Made by a program: the position numbers and the translations under genes
DNA from: Chitinophagaceae bacterium
GTDB taxonomy: Bacteria; Bacteroidota; Bacteroidia; Chitinophagales; Chitinophagaceae
Direction of reading: 5' to 3'
DNA length: 39,051 nt
NCBI GenBank assembly: GCA_947447825.1
Contig: CANFLL010000035.1
Span: forward strand, 1 to 39,051
In this document: in pieces, positions 1-8,794 of the stretch
How positions within the stretch are numbered: the first letter of the stretch is position 1
Layout: every line of letters begins with the position of its first letter
The notes under the pieces: model-generated
Databases searched by the model: none
What the model saw: the letters and a program-made list of their open reading frames with translations, nothing else
What the model was told of the DNA's origin: nothing

Positions 1-74
1 CACTGCGTAAATTCAAGGCGATAAGACAGAAAACCCCGAATCTGTTTTATCATTGGGAAAAGGGGTTCTGTTAA
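1..74 (+). CDS. C-terminal tail of a group II intron reverse transcriptase/maturase (cut by window start)
   Basis: Reading from base 3, 23 codons are open before TAA at 72-74. The peptide contains RQKTPNLFYHWEKG, a tail typical of group II intron-encoded proteins that end just before domain V. It lies directly upstream of an RNA domain V (93-126), which fits the usual order of the protein in domain IV followed by domains V and VI. The rest of the protein lies outside the window. Recognition rests on a short motif plus the RNA context. Confidence 0.7.
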   Translation, partial: LRKFKAIRQKTPNLFYHWEKGFC

Positions 75-92
75 TGTTATCAAAGATAACAC

Positions 93-165
93 GAGCCGTG
101 TGAGGTGAGAGTCTCAAGCACGGTTCTGTGAGAGGCTTAGGGGTGAAAATCCCCTTTGCCTACTC
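93..165 (+). ncRNA. Group II intron ribozyme domains V and VI
   Basis: These are the catalytic and branch-point domains of the intron RNA. The fold was read by hand: domain V helix 93-100/119-126 with the AG bulge at 117-118, GAGA loop at 107-110, and domain VI 130-165 with bulged A162. All expected elements are present, so the 3' part of the ribozyme looks intact. Confidence 0.85.
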
Positions 166-336
166 GGCGGCGGAAATCCTTAACTAAACGAAATTGATAT
201 TAAAACCCATTATGATGCACATTGAGTGCCTTGAGTTCTTTGGGCTTGAATACTAGAACATTTACAATATATTTATCTTTTACTAAGGGTATTTGCCATA
301 TATCCTGTCACCCTATTCGGTTATAATTTGCTTGAT

Positions 337-996
337 ATGAAAAATACAGAATTGCCTTTTATTAGCAATGAGCATTTGCTCAACGAAAAGCGGCTGCAAG
401 CTTTGTCGAAGGATGAAAAGCCCGAAAAGCAGTTGGCTAATGTATTGGATGATGAGGCAATGTTGAGAAATGCTTTTAAGAATAATCCTGAGGAGGGATT
501 TGAATTGGTTTTTAGGAGGTATCATAAGCCTTTGTGTAGTCATGCGGTTAGATACGTTTATTCCAAAGAGATAGCAGAAGATATTGTGAGTGATGTTTTC
601 ATAAATTTTTGGAAGAACAATAACTATCAAAACGTACGCATTAGTTACCGTGCGTACTTGTATCAGGCATTGCGAAACACTATTTATAACTATTTGAAAA
701 GTGAATATGGTAAGAAAACAAATAGTTTTCTATCTATAAATAAGGAGATTAATGAAGTAAAGGAAGAAAATACGCCACAAAAGATGCTATTGTTTGATGA
801 GCTTTCTATAAAGATTAAAGAAACAGTAAATGCCTTTCCACCACAGTGTCAACGGGTATTTATATTGAGCAGGTATGAAGGAAAGAAAAATAGAGAGATA
901 GCGGAAGAGCTTAATATTAAACTTAAAACGGTAGAAGCTCATATAATGAAGGCACTAAGTACGTTGAAGAACAATTTGGCTAACTATTTAAAGTAA
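337..996 (+). CDS. ECF (FecI-like) RNA polymerase sigma factor
   Basis: Sigma-70 family protein of about 219 aa. Region 2 lies roughly at residues 50-105 (GFELVFRRYHKPLCSHAV, then EIAEDIVSDVFINFW). Region 4 is near the C-terminus (FPPQCQRVFILSRYEG, then NREIAEELNIKLKTVEAHI), the helix-turn-helix that reads the -35 box. It should direct transcription of the linked SusC/SusD genes when the FecR signal arrives. The in-frame TTG at 328 is possible, but ATG 337 is a better start; neither has a Shine-Dalgarno sequence. The first 40 or so residues are longer than usual for the family, so a later ATG at 460 cannot be excluded. fecR follows after 23 nt. Confidence 0.9.
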   Translation: MKNTELPFISNEHLLNEKRLQALSKDEKPEKQLANVLDDEAMLRNAFKNNPEEGFELVFRRYHKPLCSHAVRYVYSKEIAEDIVSDVFINFWKNNNYQNVRISYRAYLYQALRNTIYNYLKSEYGKKTNSFLSINKEINEVKEENTPQKMLLFDELSIKIKETVNAFPPQCQRVFILSRYEGKKNREIAEELNIKLKTVEAHIMKALSTLKNNLANYLK

Positions 997-1019
997 ACGA
1001 AATAGCAAAAAACTAATTT

Positions 1020-2006
1020 ATGAACAATAAAACAGCCGTAAGTAGAAAGGTTTTATTAGACCACTTTGCTGGGCGATCTACTCCACTAGAAAAAGCATTG
1101 ATAGAGGAGTGGCTGAACAGCTCGCAAAATATTGAATTTTATTATGAATGCTTAAATGAATGGGAAACCGAAAACCTTCAGTATGTGGCTGATGATGTTT
1201 TAGCATTCGAGAAAATAAATAGTGAAAAAAGCAAGAATCCGTCTACAACAATAAACAATTTGTCGGTAAGAAGTTTAAGCAAAAGACTAGCTATTGCAGC
1301 AGCAATATTGAGTGTAATTGCAGGTACACTTTTTATTGAAAAGGATAACATTTTCACCAAAACAGTAAGTACAAGTTATGGTGAAGTAAAACAAGTGGTT
1401 TTACCAGATGGAAGCACCGTTACCCTAAATGCCAACAGTGAAATAAGATTTGCTAGGTTTAATTTTGAGGATAACACCAGAGAGGTGAACTTGAAAGGTG
1501 AGGCTGACTTTTCTGTAATTCACACTAAAAGCAATCAACGGTTTGTTGTTACAACTAATAATAAGCTAAATGTTACGGTACTAGGAACGCAGTTTTCGGT
1601 TTATAATAGAAGATCAAAGTCGGAAGTTGTTTTAAGAAAAGGGAAGGTAGAATTGAATTATGTAAGTACTGTTGGTAGTGATAATAAAACACTAGTTTTA
1701 AAACCAGGCGATAAGTTTATTAAAAACGAAAGAGGGGCGGATGAAGTACACCTCAATAATACCGAAAATGTGATTGCTTGGAAAAACCATGATTTTCTTT
1801 TTGAAGGAACGTCATTGGCAGAAGTGGCTAATACTATTAAAGATAATTTCGGCATAAAATTAATTTTTCAAAATGATACTTTAGCAAGTAGAAGAATATC
1901 AGGAACATTTCATGCAGAAAAGGCGGATGAGTTGATTGATGCCATAGCGCAGTTGTTGGATGTGAACTATAAAAAGAAAAACAATGTTATCTATTTTTTC
2001 GATTAA
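1020..2006 (+). CDS. FecR-family anti-sigma factor
   Basis: 328 aa inner-membrane anti-sigma factor. The N-terminal cytoplasmic part binds the sigma factor. One membrane segment lies near residues 90-106 (LAIAAAILSVIAGTLFI). The periplasmic FecR domain follows (SYGEVKQVVLPDGSTVTLNA, then KGEADFSVIHTKSNQRFVV, then GTQFSVYN). The C-terminal STN-like part of Bacteroidota FecR proteins (DUF4974 type) is seen at about 260-328 (FEGTSLAEVANTIKDNFGI, then ISGTFHAEKADELIDAIAQL). It is in one transcription unit with the sigma factor. Together with the STN domain of the downstream SusC it forms a trans-envelope signal relay. Confidence 0.92.
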   Translation: MNNKTAVSRKVLLDHFAGRSTPLEKALIEEWLNSSQNIEFYYECLNEWETENLQYVADDVLAFEKINSEKSKNPSTTINNLSVRSLSKRLAIAAAILSVIAGTLFIEKDNIFTKTVSTSYGEVKQVVLPDGSTVTLNANSEIRFARFNFEDNTREVNLKGEADFSVIHTKSNQRFVVTTNNKLNVTVLGTQFSVYNRRSKSEVVLRKGKVELNYVSTVGSDNKTLVLKPGDKFIKNERGADEVHLNNTENVIAWKNHDFLFEGTSLAEVANTIKDNFGIKLIFQNDTLASRRISGTFHAEKADELIDAIAQLLDVNYKKKNNVIYFFD

Positions 2007-2194
2007 GAAAGTTAATACTCAGATTTTTTGCCATTAAGATTGCAAAGGAAATAACAAAGTACATTAAATTTTAGAGCTCATATTGATAATTCTGAACAAG
2101 ATAATTCCCCTCAATCCTTGTTTTCTTGGTTATAAACTTAGTGTACGTTTTGGTGAAAATATCCTTGAGTACTAAGAGAATTAAACGGATAATA

Positions 2195-2202
2195 TATTTT
2201 TG
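2195..2202 (+). promoter_or_regulatory. Possible -7 box (TATTTTTG) ahead of susC
   Basis: TATTTTTG fits the Bacteroidota housekeeping -7 box TAnnTTTG and lies 33 nt before the SusC start. No well-spaced -33 TTG was found. The neighbouring ECF sigma factor may use a different sequence in the 2007-2234 gap. Confidence 0.3.
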
Positions 2203-2234
2203 AAAAACGATTTGTTACCATAAAGAAATTAAAA

Positions 2235-5200
2235 ATGTATTTAAACAGAATATTGCTTGCAATAGGAATGTTCGCAATTGCTTATCATGTGCCGTTTGCG
2301 CAGTCAGGCAATTTGCACATTCAAACAAATCCAGCAAAAAGTTATGACACTTCACCTGCTAATGTGAAGCTTTCAGAAGTATTGAAGAACTTCAAGAGTT
2401 CGTTTGATGCCGACGTGCTGTTTGAAGACAAGCAGATTGATGGAATTTTTGTTTCTAAGGATTTGTTTAACCCAAAAGAATCTGTAGAAACCAACCTGAA
2501 TAATTTGTTAAGTGCCTACTCTTTAAGTTTTAAAAAAATAAAAGATAAAACGTATGTGATAACATCCACTAAGCGGAGTGTGAAAAAAACCTTTTCGGAT
2601 GCTAGCAAAACTGCTGATGTTGTTTTGCAAACTGAAACTACTGCTATTGTGCCATCAAACAAAATGTCAGAGTCGTTGATTACGGTAGATCCAGAATATT
2701 TCATTATAGCTGGTGTTGTTAAAGATGATAAAAACCTGCCTTTATCTGGTGTTACCATTAAAGAAAAGGGGAAAAGTACAACCACTATTTCAAAGGCAGA
2801 TGGAACATTTAGCATTAAAGTTTCTACTAAAAAGCCAACTTTAGTGTTTAGTTATTTAGGATTTGAAACAACTACAGTTTCCATTAATGATGTACAGGAA
2901 AAGCTATCAATTAGTTTAAAAAGTATCGCTAAAGATTTAGACCAAGTTATTGTTGTAGGATATGGCACACAGAAAAAACGAGATGTTACTGGTGCAATAG
3001 CCAAGGTAAACATCGGTGATTTACAAAAAGCTCCAGTACGGTCCTTTGAAGAAGCATTAGGAGGAAGAGTTGCAGGAGTGCAAGTAACCTCAACTGATGG
3101 GCAGCCAGGTAGTGCCAATAATATTGTTATAAGAGGTAATAGTTCTATTACGCAAGACAATTCACCCTTGTATGTGGTTGATGGATTCCCTATTGAGAAC
3201 CCAAATAACAATTCTATTAATCCTGCAGATATAGAATCTATTGAAGTTTTGAAAGATGCTTCTGCTACAGCCATTTATGGTGCAAGAGCAGCCAATGGAG
3301 TAATAATGATTACTACCAAAAAAGGAGCTGCTGGTAAAACCAAAATAACCCTCAACAATAGTTATGGCACACAAAAGATAATAAACAAAATAGCTGTTTT
3401 AGGACCTTATGATTTCATTAAGTTCCAGACTGAAAATGATTCTGCAACCACTAAGTCTCAATATTTCACTTTGGGTCAAACATTAGATAGTTTCAAGAAT
3501 GCCAAGGGAATAGATTGGCAAGACCAAGTTTTCACAACAGCCCCCATTTTCAATTCCTCACTTTCATTGAGTGGAGGAAGTAATGATACTAAGTTTTTTG
3601 CATCTATTTCTGCCTTGAAGCAAGATGGTATTGTGAAGTTTTCAGGTTATGATAGGTATCAAGGGAGGTTACGATTGGACCATAATATCAGCTCAAAAGC
3701 AAAGCTCTCTTTGAATATTAATTATAGTGCACTGAAAGGTTTTGGCACTATTCCGTCTTCACTCACTGGTTCTTCTTCACAGTCTAGTAACTTGATGTTT
3801 AGTGTTTGGGGCTACAGGCCAATTGCTGGCACAAAGGCAACAAACCTTTTAGTAGGACTAGATCCATTTTTTTTAGAAGACCCAAACGATGCTCGTTACA
3901 ATCCATTAGAAACCGTTCAGTATGAAGTTAGAAATAGGTTTTCAAATAATTTATTTGGCAATGTGTCTTACGATTATGAATTAACAAAGGAATTAAGATT
4001 TAAGGCAGTTGTTGGTGCTACAAACGATGTGGACAGAAATGAAGAGTTTAATGGGTCGCACACAAGGCTTGGTAATCCAAAAACTGTTGCAGGTAGTACA
4101 AATGGGGTAAATGGTTCTTTTTTGTACACAACAACAAATAGCTACGTATCCGAAAATACGCTGTCTTTTACAAAAAAGATAGAAAAACATTCCATAGATG
4201 CGGTAACCGGATTCACTTGCCAAGGTGTAAATAAATATACTTTTGGTGCATCAGCCGCAAAGTTGCCTAATGAAAGATTAGGATTAGCCGGTCTCGACGA
4301 AGGAACGCCAAGTAAAGTTCCTTCCACCAATTCCACCAATACACTTGCTTCTTTTTTGGGTAAGATACTGTATAATTATGATGGCAAATATTTGGCAACA
4401 TTCTCTTTTAGGTCGGATGGATCCTCAAAGTTTTCTACTGAGAATCACTGGAGTTATTTCCCATCTGGAAGTATAGCTTGGCGAATTAGTCAAGAGAAAT
4501 TCTTGAATAAAGTAAAGTTTGTTAATGATTTAAAATTGCGTTTAAGCTATGGTTTAGTAGGTAATAACAGAGTGTCTGATTATGCCTATGCCAACACGCT
4601 CTATTCGCCAATTACCAAAGCTTATTATTTTAATAGTACCCCCACTAGCAGTACTATTCCATCAACCTTAGGTAATCCTAATTTGAAATGGGAAACTACT
4701 GCTCAAAGTGATGCAGGCATTGACTTGGCTTGTTACAATAACCGAATAAATTTAACTATTGATATTTATAGAAAAATAACAAAAGATTTATTGTTGTATG
4801 CAGATTTACCACCTTCTTCAGGCTTCTTATCCGCTTATAAAAATATTGGCAAAGTGCAGAATCAGGGGTTAGAAATTTCGATTAATGCAAAAGTTTTAGA
4901 TAATGGAAAATTCAAGTGGTCTTCAGGTTTTAATATAGCTTTCAACAGAAACAAAGTATTAGCATTAAATGAAGGTCAGGAATCACTTCAGTCTAATATT
5001 AATTGGGATAACCAATGGAAAAACACAACCACCTACATTGCTAAAGTTGGTCAGCCTCTTGGATTAATGTACGGCTATCTATGGGATGGAAATTATCAAT
5101 ATAAAGATTTCGATAAAAGCCCATCTGGTGTCTATACTTTAAAGCCAAACATAACCTCCAATACGACAATAGCTAGTAACAAAATTCAGCCAGGGTATAT

Positions 5201-5765
5201 TAAATACAAAGACCTGAATGGAGATTTGGTTATGAACGATTACGACAATACTATCATTGGTAATGGTAATCCAAAATACACCGGAGGGTTCACTAATAAC
5301 TTTTCTTACAAGGGATTTGATTTAAATGTTTTCTTCCAATTCTCTTATGGAGCAGACATTCTAAATGCAAACAGGTTAGTTTTTGAAGGTAATTCTGGTA
5401 GAACCATGCAGAACCAATTTGCAACTGTTTTGAACAGGTGGTCACCTACCAATCAAAACAATCTAATGTTTGCCGCCAAGGGGGGAGGCGATAAGGTTTA
5501 CTCTTCTAGAATAATTGAAGATGGTTCTTTTTTGCGCTTGAAAACGCTACAATTAGGCTACAATTTCTCTGGTTCATTATTAAAAAAAGCAAGTATCAAT
5601 ACAATACGCTTATATGCTTCTGCTCAAAATATTATTACTTGGACAAAATATACTGGCTTTGATCCAGAGGTTTCCGCCTATAATTCTGCACTTACACCAG
5701 GATTCGATTACTCAGTTTATCCACGTGCAAAAACATTTACATTGGGTTTAAATATTAATTTCTAA
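2235..5765 (+). CDS. susC: SusC/RagA-family TonB-dependent outer-membrane transporter with STN signalling domain
   Basis: 1176 aa. A signal peptide ends near residue 23 (PFAQS). An STN domain covers about 36-112 (LSEVLKNFKSSFDADVLFE), a carboxypeptidase-regulatory-like domain about 155-230 (ISGVV-type strand, GVTIKEKGKSTTTISKADG), then the plug with the SusC signatures VIVVGYGTQKKRDVTGAIA, SPLYVVDGFPI and LKDASATAIYGARAANGVI, and then the beta-barrel to the C-terminus. It imports oligosaccharides together with the SusD lipoprotein. The STN domain marks it as a transducer that talks to the upstream FecR. SusD starts 11 nt after its stop. The substrate cannot be read from the sequence. Confidence 0.96.
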   Translation: MYLNRILLAIGMFAIAYHVPFAQSGNLHIQTNPAKSYDTSPANVKLSEVLKNFKSSFDADVLFEDKQIDGIFVSKDLFNPKESVETNLNNLLSAYSLSFKKIKDKTYVITSTKRSVKKTFSDASKTADVVLQTETTAIVPSNKMSESLITVDPEYFIIAGVVKDDKNLPLSGVTIKEKGKSTTTISKADGTFSIKVSTKKPTLVFSYLGFETTTVSINDVQEKLSISLKSIAKDLDQVIVVGYGTQKKRDVTGAIAKVNIGDLQKAPVRSFEEALGGRVAGVQVTSTDGQPGSANNIVIRGNSSITQDNSPLYVVDGFPIENPNNNSINPADIESIEVLKDASATAIYGARAANGVIMITTKKGAAGKTKITLNNSYGTQKIINKIAVLGPYDFIKFQTENDSATTKSQYFTLGQTLDSFKNAKGIDWQDQVFTTAPIFNSSLSLSGGSNDTKFFASISALKQDGIVKFSGYDRYQGRLRLDHNISSKAKLSLNINYSALKGFGTIPSSLTGSSSQSSNLMFSVWGYRPIAGTKATNLLVGLDPFFLEDPNDARYNPLETVQYEVRNRFSNNLFGNVSYDYELTKELRFKAVVGATNDVDRNEEFNGSHTRLGNPKTVAGSTNGVNGSFLYTTTNSYVSENTLSFTKKIEKHSIDAVTGFTCQGVNKYTFGASAAKLPNERLGLAGLDEGTPSKVPSTNSTNTLASFLGKILYNYDGKYLATFSFRSDGSSKFSTENHWSYFPSGSIAWRISQEKFLNKVKFVNDLKLRLSYGLVGNNRVSDYAYANTLYSPITKAYYFNSTPTSSTIPSTLGNPNLKWETTAQSDAGIDLACYNNRINLTIDIYRKITKDLLLYADLPPSSGFLSAYKNIGKVQNQGLEISINAKVLDNGKFKWSSGFNIAFNRNKVLALNEGQESLQSNINWDNQWKNTTTYIAKVGQPLGLMYGYLWDGNYQYKDFDKSPSGVYTLKPNITSNTTIASNKIQPGYIKYKDLNGDLVMNDYDNTIIGNGNPKYTGGFTNNFSYKGFDLNVFFQFSYGADILNANRLVFEGNSGRTMQNQFATVLNRWSPTNQNNLMFAAKGGGDKVYSSRIIEDGSFLRLKTLQLGYNFSGSLLKKASINTIRLYASAQNIITWTKYTGFDPEVSAYNSALTPGFDYSVYPRAKTFTLGLNINF

Positions 5766-5776
5766 AGAAAACACTA

Positions 5777-7402
5777 ATGAAAGCTTTAATTAAACTATAC
5801 ATATTTTTATCATTTGGAATTATCGGATTAATTTCCTGCAATAAGTATTTAACCAACAATCCTAAGGATACCATTGTGTCAGACAAATATTATGGTACCG
5901 ATGCAGAATTGAATGCTGCATTAGGTGGCGTTTATAGTTACTTAGCACAAGATGGCACTTTCTCAAGAAATTTGATTCTAGAGTTAGAAATGGGAAATGA
6001 TGAAGGGCAGTTTAATAATCGCACTAACAAGTCGGGAGTACCTTCATTATACGACTGTCAATCTACCACCTTCATTTATTCTGATTGTTGGGCAACTTTA
6101 TATGCTGGCATCAATGCTGCAAATTTATTGGTGTCGAATATTGATGCTTCTGGGGCTTCCGACAACGTAAAAAGATTGACAAAAGGAGAAGCAACCTTTT
6201 TAAGAGGCTTTTATTATTTTCTACTAGTTACTCGTTATGGCGCAGTACCGTTGAAGCTAACACCAACTACCAAAGTGGACAATTTTAACTGTAAACGTTC
6301 TCCAGAAATTGATGTTTATAATCAAATTTTATCCGACCTGAAAACAGCTCAAGGTTTGGTAAATGATATTTCTACCAATGTTACTCCCTCACATATTAAT
6401 AAAACCGCCATTGCTGGAATCATTGCAAGGGTGTATTTAAAGATGGCTGGCCATCCTTTAAATTTAGGATTGCCCATGTTCGACTCTGCTCGCGTTTATG
6501 CAGAATCAGTCATCAACTCTGGATTGCATCAATTGAACCCTAGCTATAAACAAATATTCATCAATCATTCGCAAGACTTATATGATGCTCCATACAATGA
6601 ATCTATGTGGGAAGTTGAATTTTATGGAAACAACTCTCCGTCGGGTACTATGCCACCGGGAAGCAGATTTCCTTGCCAATTAGCTATGAGATATGTTGGG
6701 GCAGACCAAAACCCCCAAGTGGTTTATGGGTACGGGTCTTATACCCCCACAGGAATTTTATATGACATCTATAAAAAGTATCCATCAGACACAATAAGAA
6801 GAGATTGGAATATCCCTCCTTATTCATTTGCAAAAATATCCGGTGGTGATTCTACTGCTATTTTGCCTGTTGTTTTGCCAGTAACCAACCCATTGTTTAA
6901 AGCAGCAACTTCAACATGGGATAGGGATTGTGGCAAATGGAAAAGGGAATATGAAAAATATTTGCCTAAAAACAAAGATTGGAGCCCTACTAACTTTCCT
7001 GTTATTCGTTATGCAGATGTACTGTTGATGGCGGCAGAAGCCGAAAATGAAATGGGTAATTCTGACAAGGCAACAAAATACATCAATCAAGTAAGGGCTA
7101 GGGCTTTGGCGGAGGAGATACCAACTACAAACCAAGCTTCATTCCGACAAATTATTCGTGATGAAAGAGCAAGGGAATTGTGCTTTGAAGGATTAAGAAA
7201 ATTTGATTTAATAAGATGGGGCATTTTTAATAAAGCAATAAATGATTGTAAATCTTCAATTGCCAATAGTGCATCTTCTGCATCTCTAAAGGCTCGATAT
7301 TTAGTGGCATACAATAATGTTACGCTAAGGGATACATTGTTACCTATCCCAAGTTCTGAAATTGCTGTGAATAGTTTGATGACGCAAAATGCCGGTTGGT
7401 AA
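5777..7402 (+). CDS. susD: SusD/RagB-family surface glycan-binding lipoprotein
   Basis: 541 aa. A lipoprotein signal peptide ends in the lipobox IGLISC with Cys at about residue 21. The RagB/SusD fold is shown by the N-terminal motif KYYGTDAELNAALGGVYSYL, the TPR-like helices (FLRGFYYFLLVTRYGAVPL) and the C-terminal motif RYADVLLMAAEAENEMG with INQVRARA and DERARELCFEGLRKFDLIRW. It caps the SusC barrel and delivers glycan to it. The length is normal. The next lipoprotein gene follows within 20 nt, so the two are cotranscribed. Confidence 0.96.
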   Translation: MKALIKLYIFLSFGIIGLISCNKYLTNNPKDTIVSDKYYGTDAELNAALGGVYSYLAQDGTFSRNLILELEMGNDEGQFNNRTNKSGVPSLYDCQSTTFIYSDCWATLYAGINAANLLVSNIDASGASDNVKRLTKGEATFLRGFYYFLLVTRYGAVPLKLTPTTKVDNFNCKRSPEIDVYNQILSDLKTAQGLVNDISTNVTPSHINKTAIAGIIARVYLKMAGHPLNLGLPMFDSARVYAESVINSGLHQLNPSYKQIFINHSQDLYDAPYNESMWEVEFYGNNSPSGTMPPGSRFPCQLAMRYVGADQNPQVVYGYGSYTPTGILYDIYKKYPSDTIRRDWNIPPYSFAKISGGDSTAILPVVLPVTNPLFKAATSTWDRDCGKWKREYEKYLPKNKDWSPTNFPVIRYADVLLMAAEAENEMGNSDKATKYINQVRARALAEEIPTTNQASFRQIIRDERARELCFEGLRKFDLIRWGIFNKAINDCKSSIANSASSASLKARYLVAYNNVTLRDTLLPIPSSEIAVNSLMTQNAGW

Positions 7403-7420
7403 ATATTAATCTTGGTTAAA

Positions 7421-8413
7421 ATGAAAAATGTAAAAATATTATTCTCTTTAAGTCTTCTTACGCTAACACTGTGGTCTTGTAAGAAAGAAAGTGCAGATTC
7501 TGTCGATTTTAATGTAATAACTAGAAGTGTAACATACAAGCTTTCCGATACTGTAAACTTTTATATGTCGGGCAATCCAGATATTATCACCTTTTATTCA
7601 GGAGACTCCTCCCATATTTATGCTTTAAAAGATAGAGTGTCAAAGGCAGGTGGAACACTCAATTTTTCTTTTCAATTGCGTGCATCTAATAATGCCGCTT
7701 TTGGCGCAATAGCAAATGGAACTTTTAAGGTATTGGTCTCAACAAATTTTAAAGGGACTTATGCAGCCTATAAAGACAGCACCTTAAAAGATAGTTTGCG
7801 GGTAGCTTCCCTTGATTCTGCAATGGTTAATTCTGCTAAATGGACTGATATAACCAATAGACTTTCATTAAAAACTTCTGGAGACACAACAACGTATTAT
7901 CCATCATCAGTTGCAGCTATTAGTGATTTAATAACGAATGCAGCAGACCCTTTCAACATCGCTTTTTTGTATAAGGCAGATTCGACACAAGATTTAGGTT
8001 CCAATGGTATTACAATGGGTAGCTTTTCATTGGTTAATTATTTTTCAGACGGCACTAGCTCAAATTTTAGTTCTAATATTATTGCAGGAGGTTCTAAAAG
8101 CACTAATTGGAAAACGATAAAAGCAGCTAATTCTCTTTATGGTTGGTTAACCACAACCAATTATATAAAGTTTATTCCTAAGATAGGCAATAATTACACT
8201 GAAAGTTGGATCATATCCAGTGCACTTTATCCCAATGCTGCTACACCAGATGTTGCCATACCAATTAAAGGAATTACACAGTCACCGATTAAAACATTTT
8301 CATACAAATTTGCAAATACTGGGTTACATAAAGTATATTTTATTGCTAGTAATAACAGGGTTAATGGACAAAAGCAAGTAATTAAGGAGATTGATTTAAA
8401 CATTACTCAATAA
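7421..8413 (+). CDS. DUF5017-like surface lipoprotein, probable glycan-binding protein of the PUL
   Basis: About 330 aa from ATG 7421; an in-frame TTG at 7412 is less likely. The signal peptide ends in the lipobox LTLWSC followed by KKES, so it is a lipoprotein. Residues around 30-70 (YKLSDTVNFYMSGNPDIITF, then YSGD) resemble DUF5017 proteins, which start with a PKD-like sandwich and occur downstream of SusD. The rest is beta-rich with no catalytic motif seen. By position it is the third gene of the susCD unit and probably a surface glycan-binding protein. The family name is from memory of the GNPDxITFYSG motif. Confidence 0.72.
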   Translation: MKNVKILFSLSLLTLTLWSCKKESADSVDFNVITRSVTYKLSDTVNFYMSGNPDIITFYSGDSSHIYALKDRVSKAGGTLNFSFQLRASNNAAFGAIANGTFKVLVSTNFKGTYAAYKDSTLKDSLRVASLDSAMVNSAKWTDITNRLSLKTSGDTTTYYPSSVAAISDLITNAADPFNIAFLYKADSTQDLGSNGITMGSFSLVNYFSDGTSSNFSSNIIAGGSKSTNWKTIKAANSLYGWLTTTNYIKFIPKIGNNYTESWIISSALYPNAATPDVAIPIKGITQSPIKTFSYKFANTGLHKVYFIASNNRVNGQKQVIKEIDLNITQ

Positions 8414-8435
8414 TGAGGGATTTCATATTTGGATT

Positions 8436-8688
8436 AAAGTTCAAGTTTCTACGACAAAAGTTCAAACTTCTGTGATAAAAGTTCAAGCTTCTACGACGAA
8501 AGTTCAAGCTTCTGCGACAAAAGTTCAAGCTTCTACGACGAAAGTTCAAGCTTCTGCGACGAAAGTTCAAGCTTCTGCGACGAAAGTTCAAACTTCTGTG
8601 ACGAAAGCTCAAACTTCTGTGACGAAAGCCTAAGCTTCTGCAACAAAAGCTTAAGCTTATGCGACAAAAGCTATTCTTTAAGCTAACG
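8436..8688 (+). repeat. 21-bp tandem repeat array, 11 full units plus a partial one
   Basis: Units begin AAAGTTCAAGCTTC and repeat every 21 bp from 8436 to 8666; the last two and the partial copy at 8667-8688 are degenerate. Two variants occur: CAAGCTTCTGCGA/CTACGA and CAAACTTCTGTGA, where the A/G and T/C changes go together. There are no spacers, so it is not a CRISPR. The plus frame from the nearby ATG stops in unit 2. The minus strand is open for 69 codons (RRSLNF repeats) only because 21 is a multiple of three. It fills most of the 381-bp gap between the lipoprotein and the secreted beta-helix gene; nothing else was found in that gap. Confidence 0.93.
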
Positions 8689-8794
8689 AAATAGCCAATA
8701 AATTTGCAGAACGATTAGGCAAAAGGCAGCGATTTTATAAATAAATAACATCTTAATCTCAAACTCTTTCATTTAAAAAAAATAGACATACAAC

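Larger units (their letters stand above)
1..170 (+). mobile_element. 3' end of a group II intron (domains IV end, V and VI)
   Basis: Domain V spans 93-126 and is exactly 34 nt. GAGCCGTG pairs with CACGGTTC, a two-base AG bulge follows, then a TGAGGT/GTCTCA helix capped by a GAGA tetraloop; the catalytic AGC sits at 94-96. Domain VI is 130-165: GAG/CTC, GGC/GCC and AGGGG/CCCCT stems, with an unpaired A at 162 as the likely branch point. The exact 3' splice site is not certain and probably falls at about 163-172. Two further hairpins lie upstream: GATAAGACAG/CTGTTTTATC, and GTTATC/GATAAC at 76-90. The 5' half is outside the window. Confidence 0.85.

Noticed and set aside
8403-8612. Minus-strand 69-codon frame with RRSLNF repeats over the first tandem array
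   Set aside because: The frame is open only because the repeat unit is 21 bp and stop-free in that frame; no start context, no family, and the units degenerate without regard to codons.
8436-8688. CRISPR array
   Set aside because: Units are directly joined with no unique spacers, and no cas genes are present.
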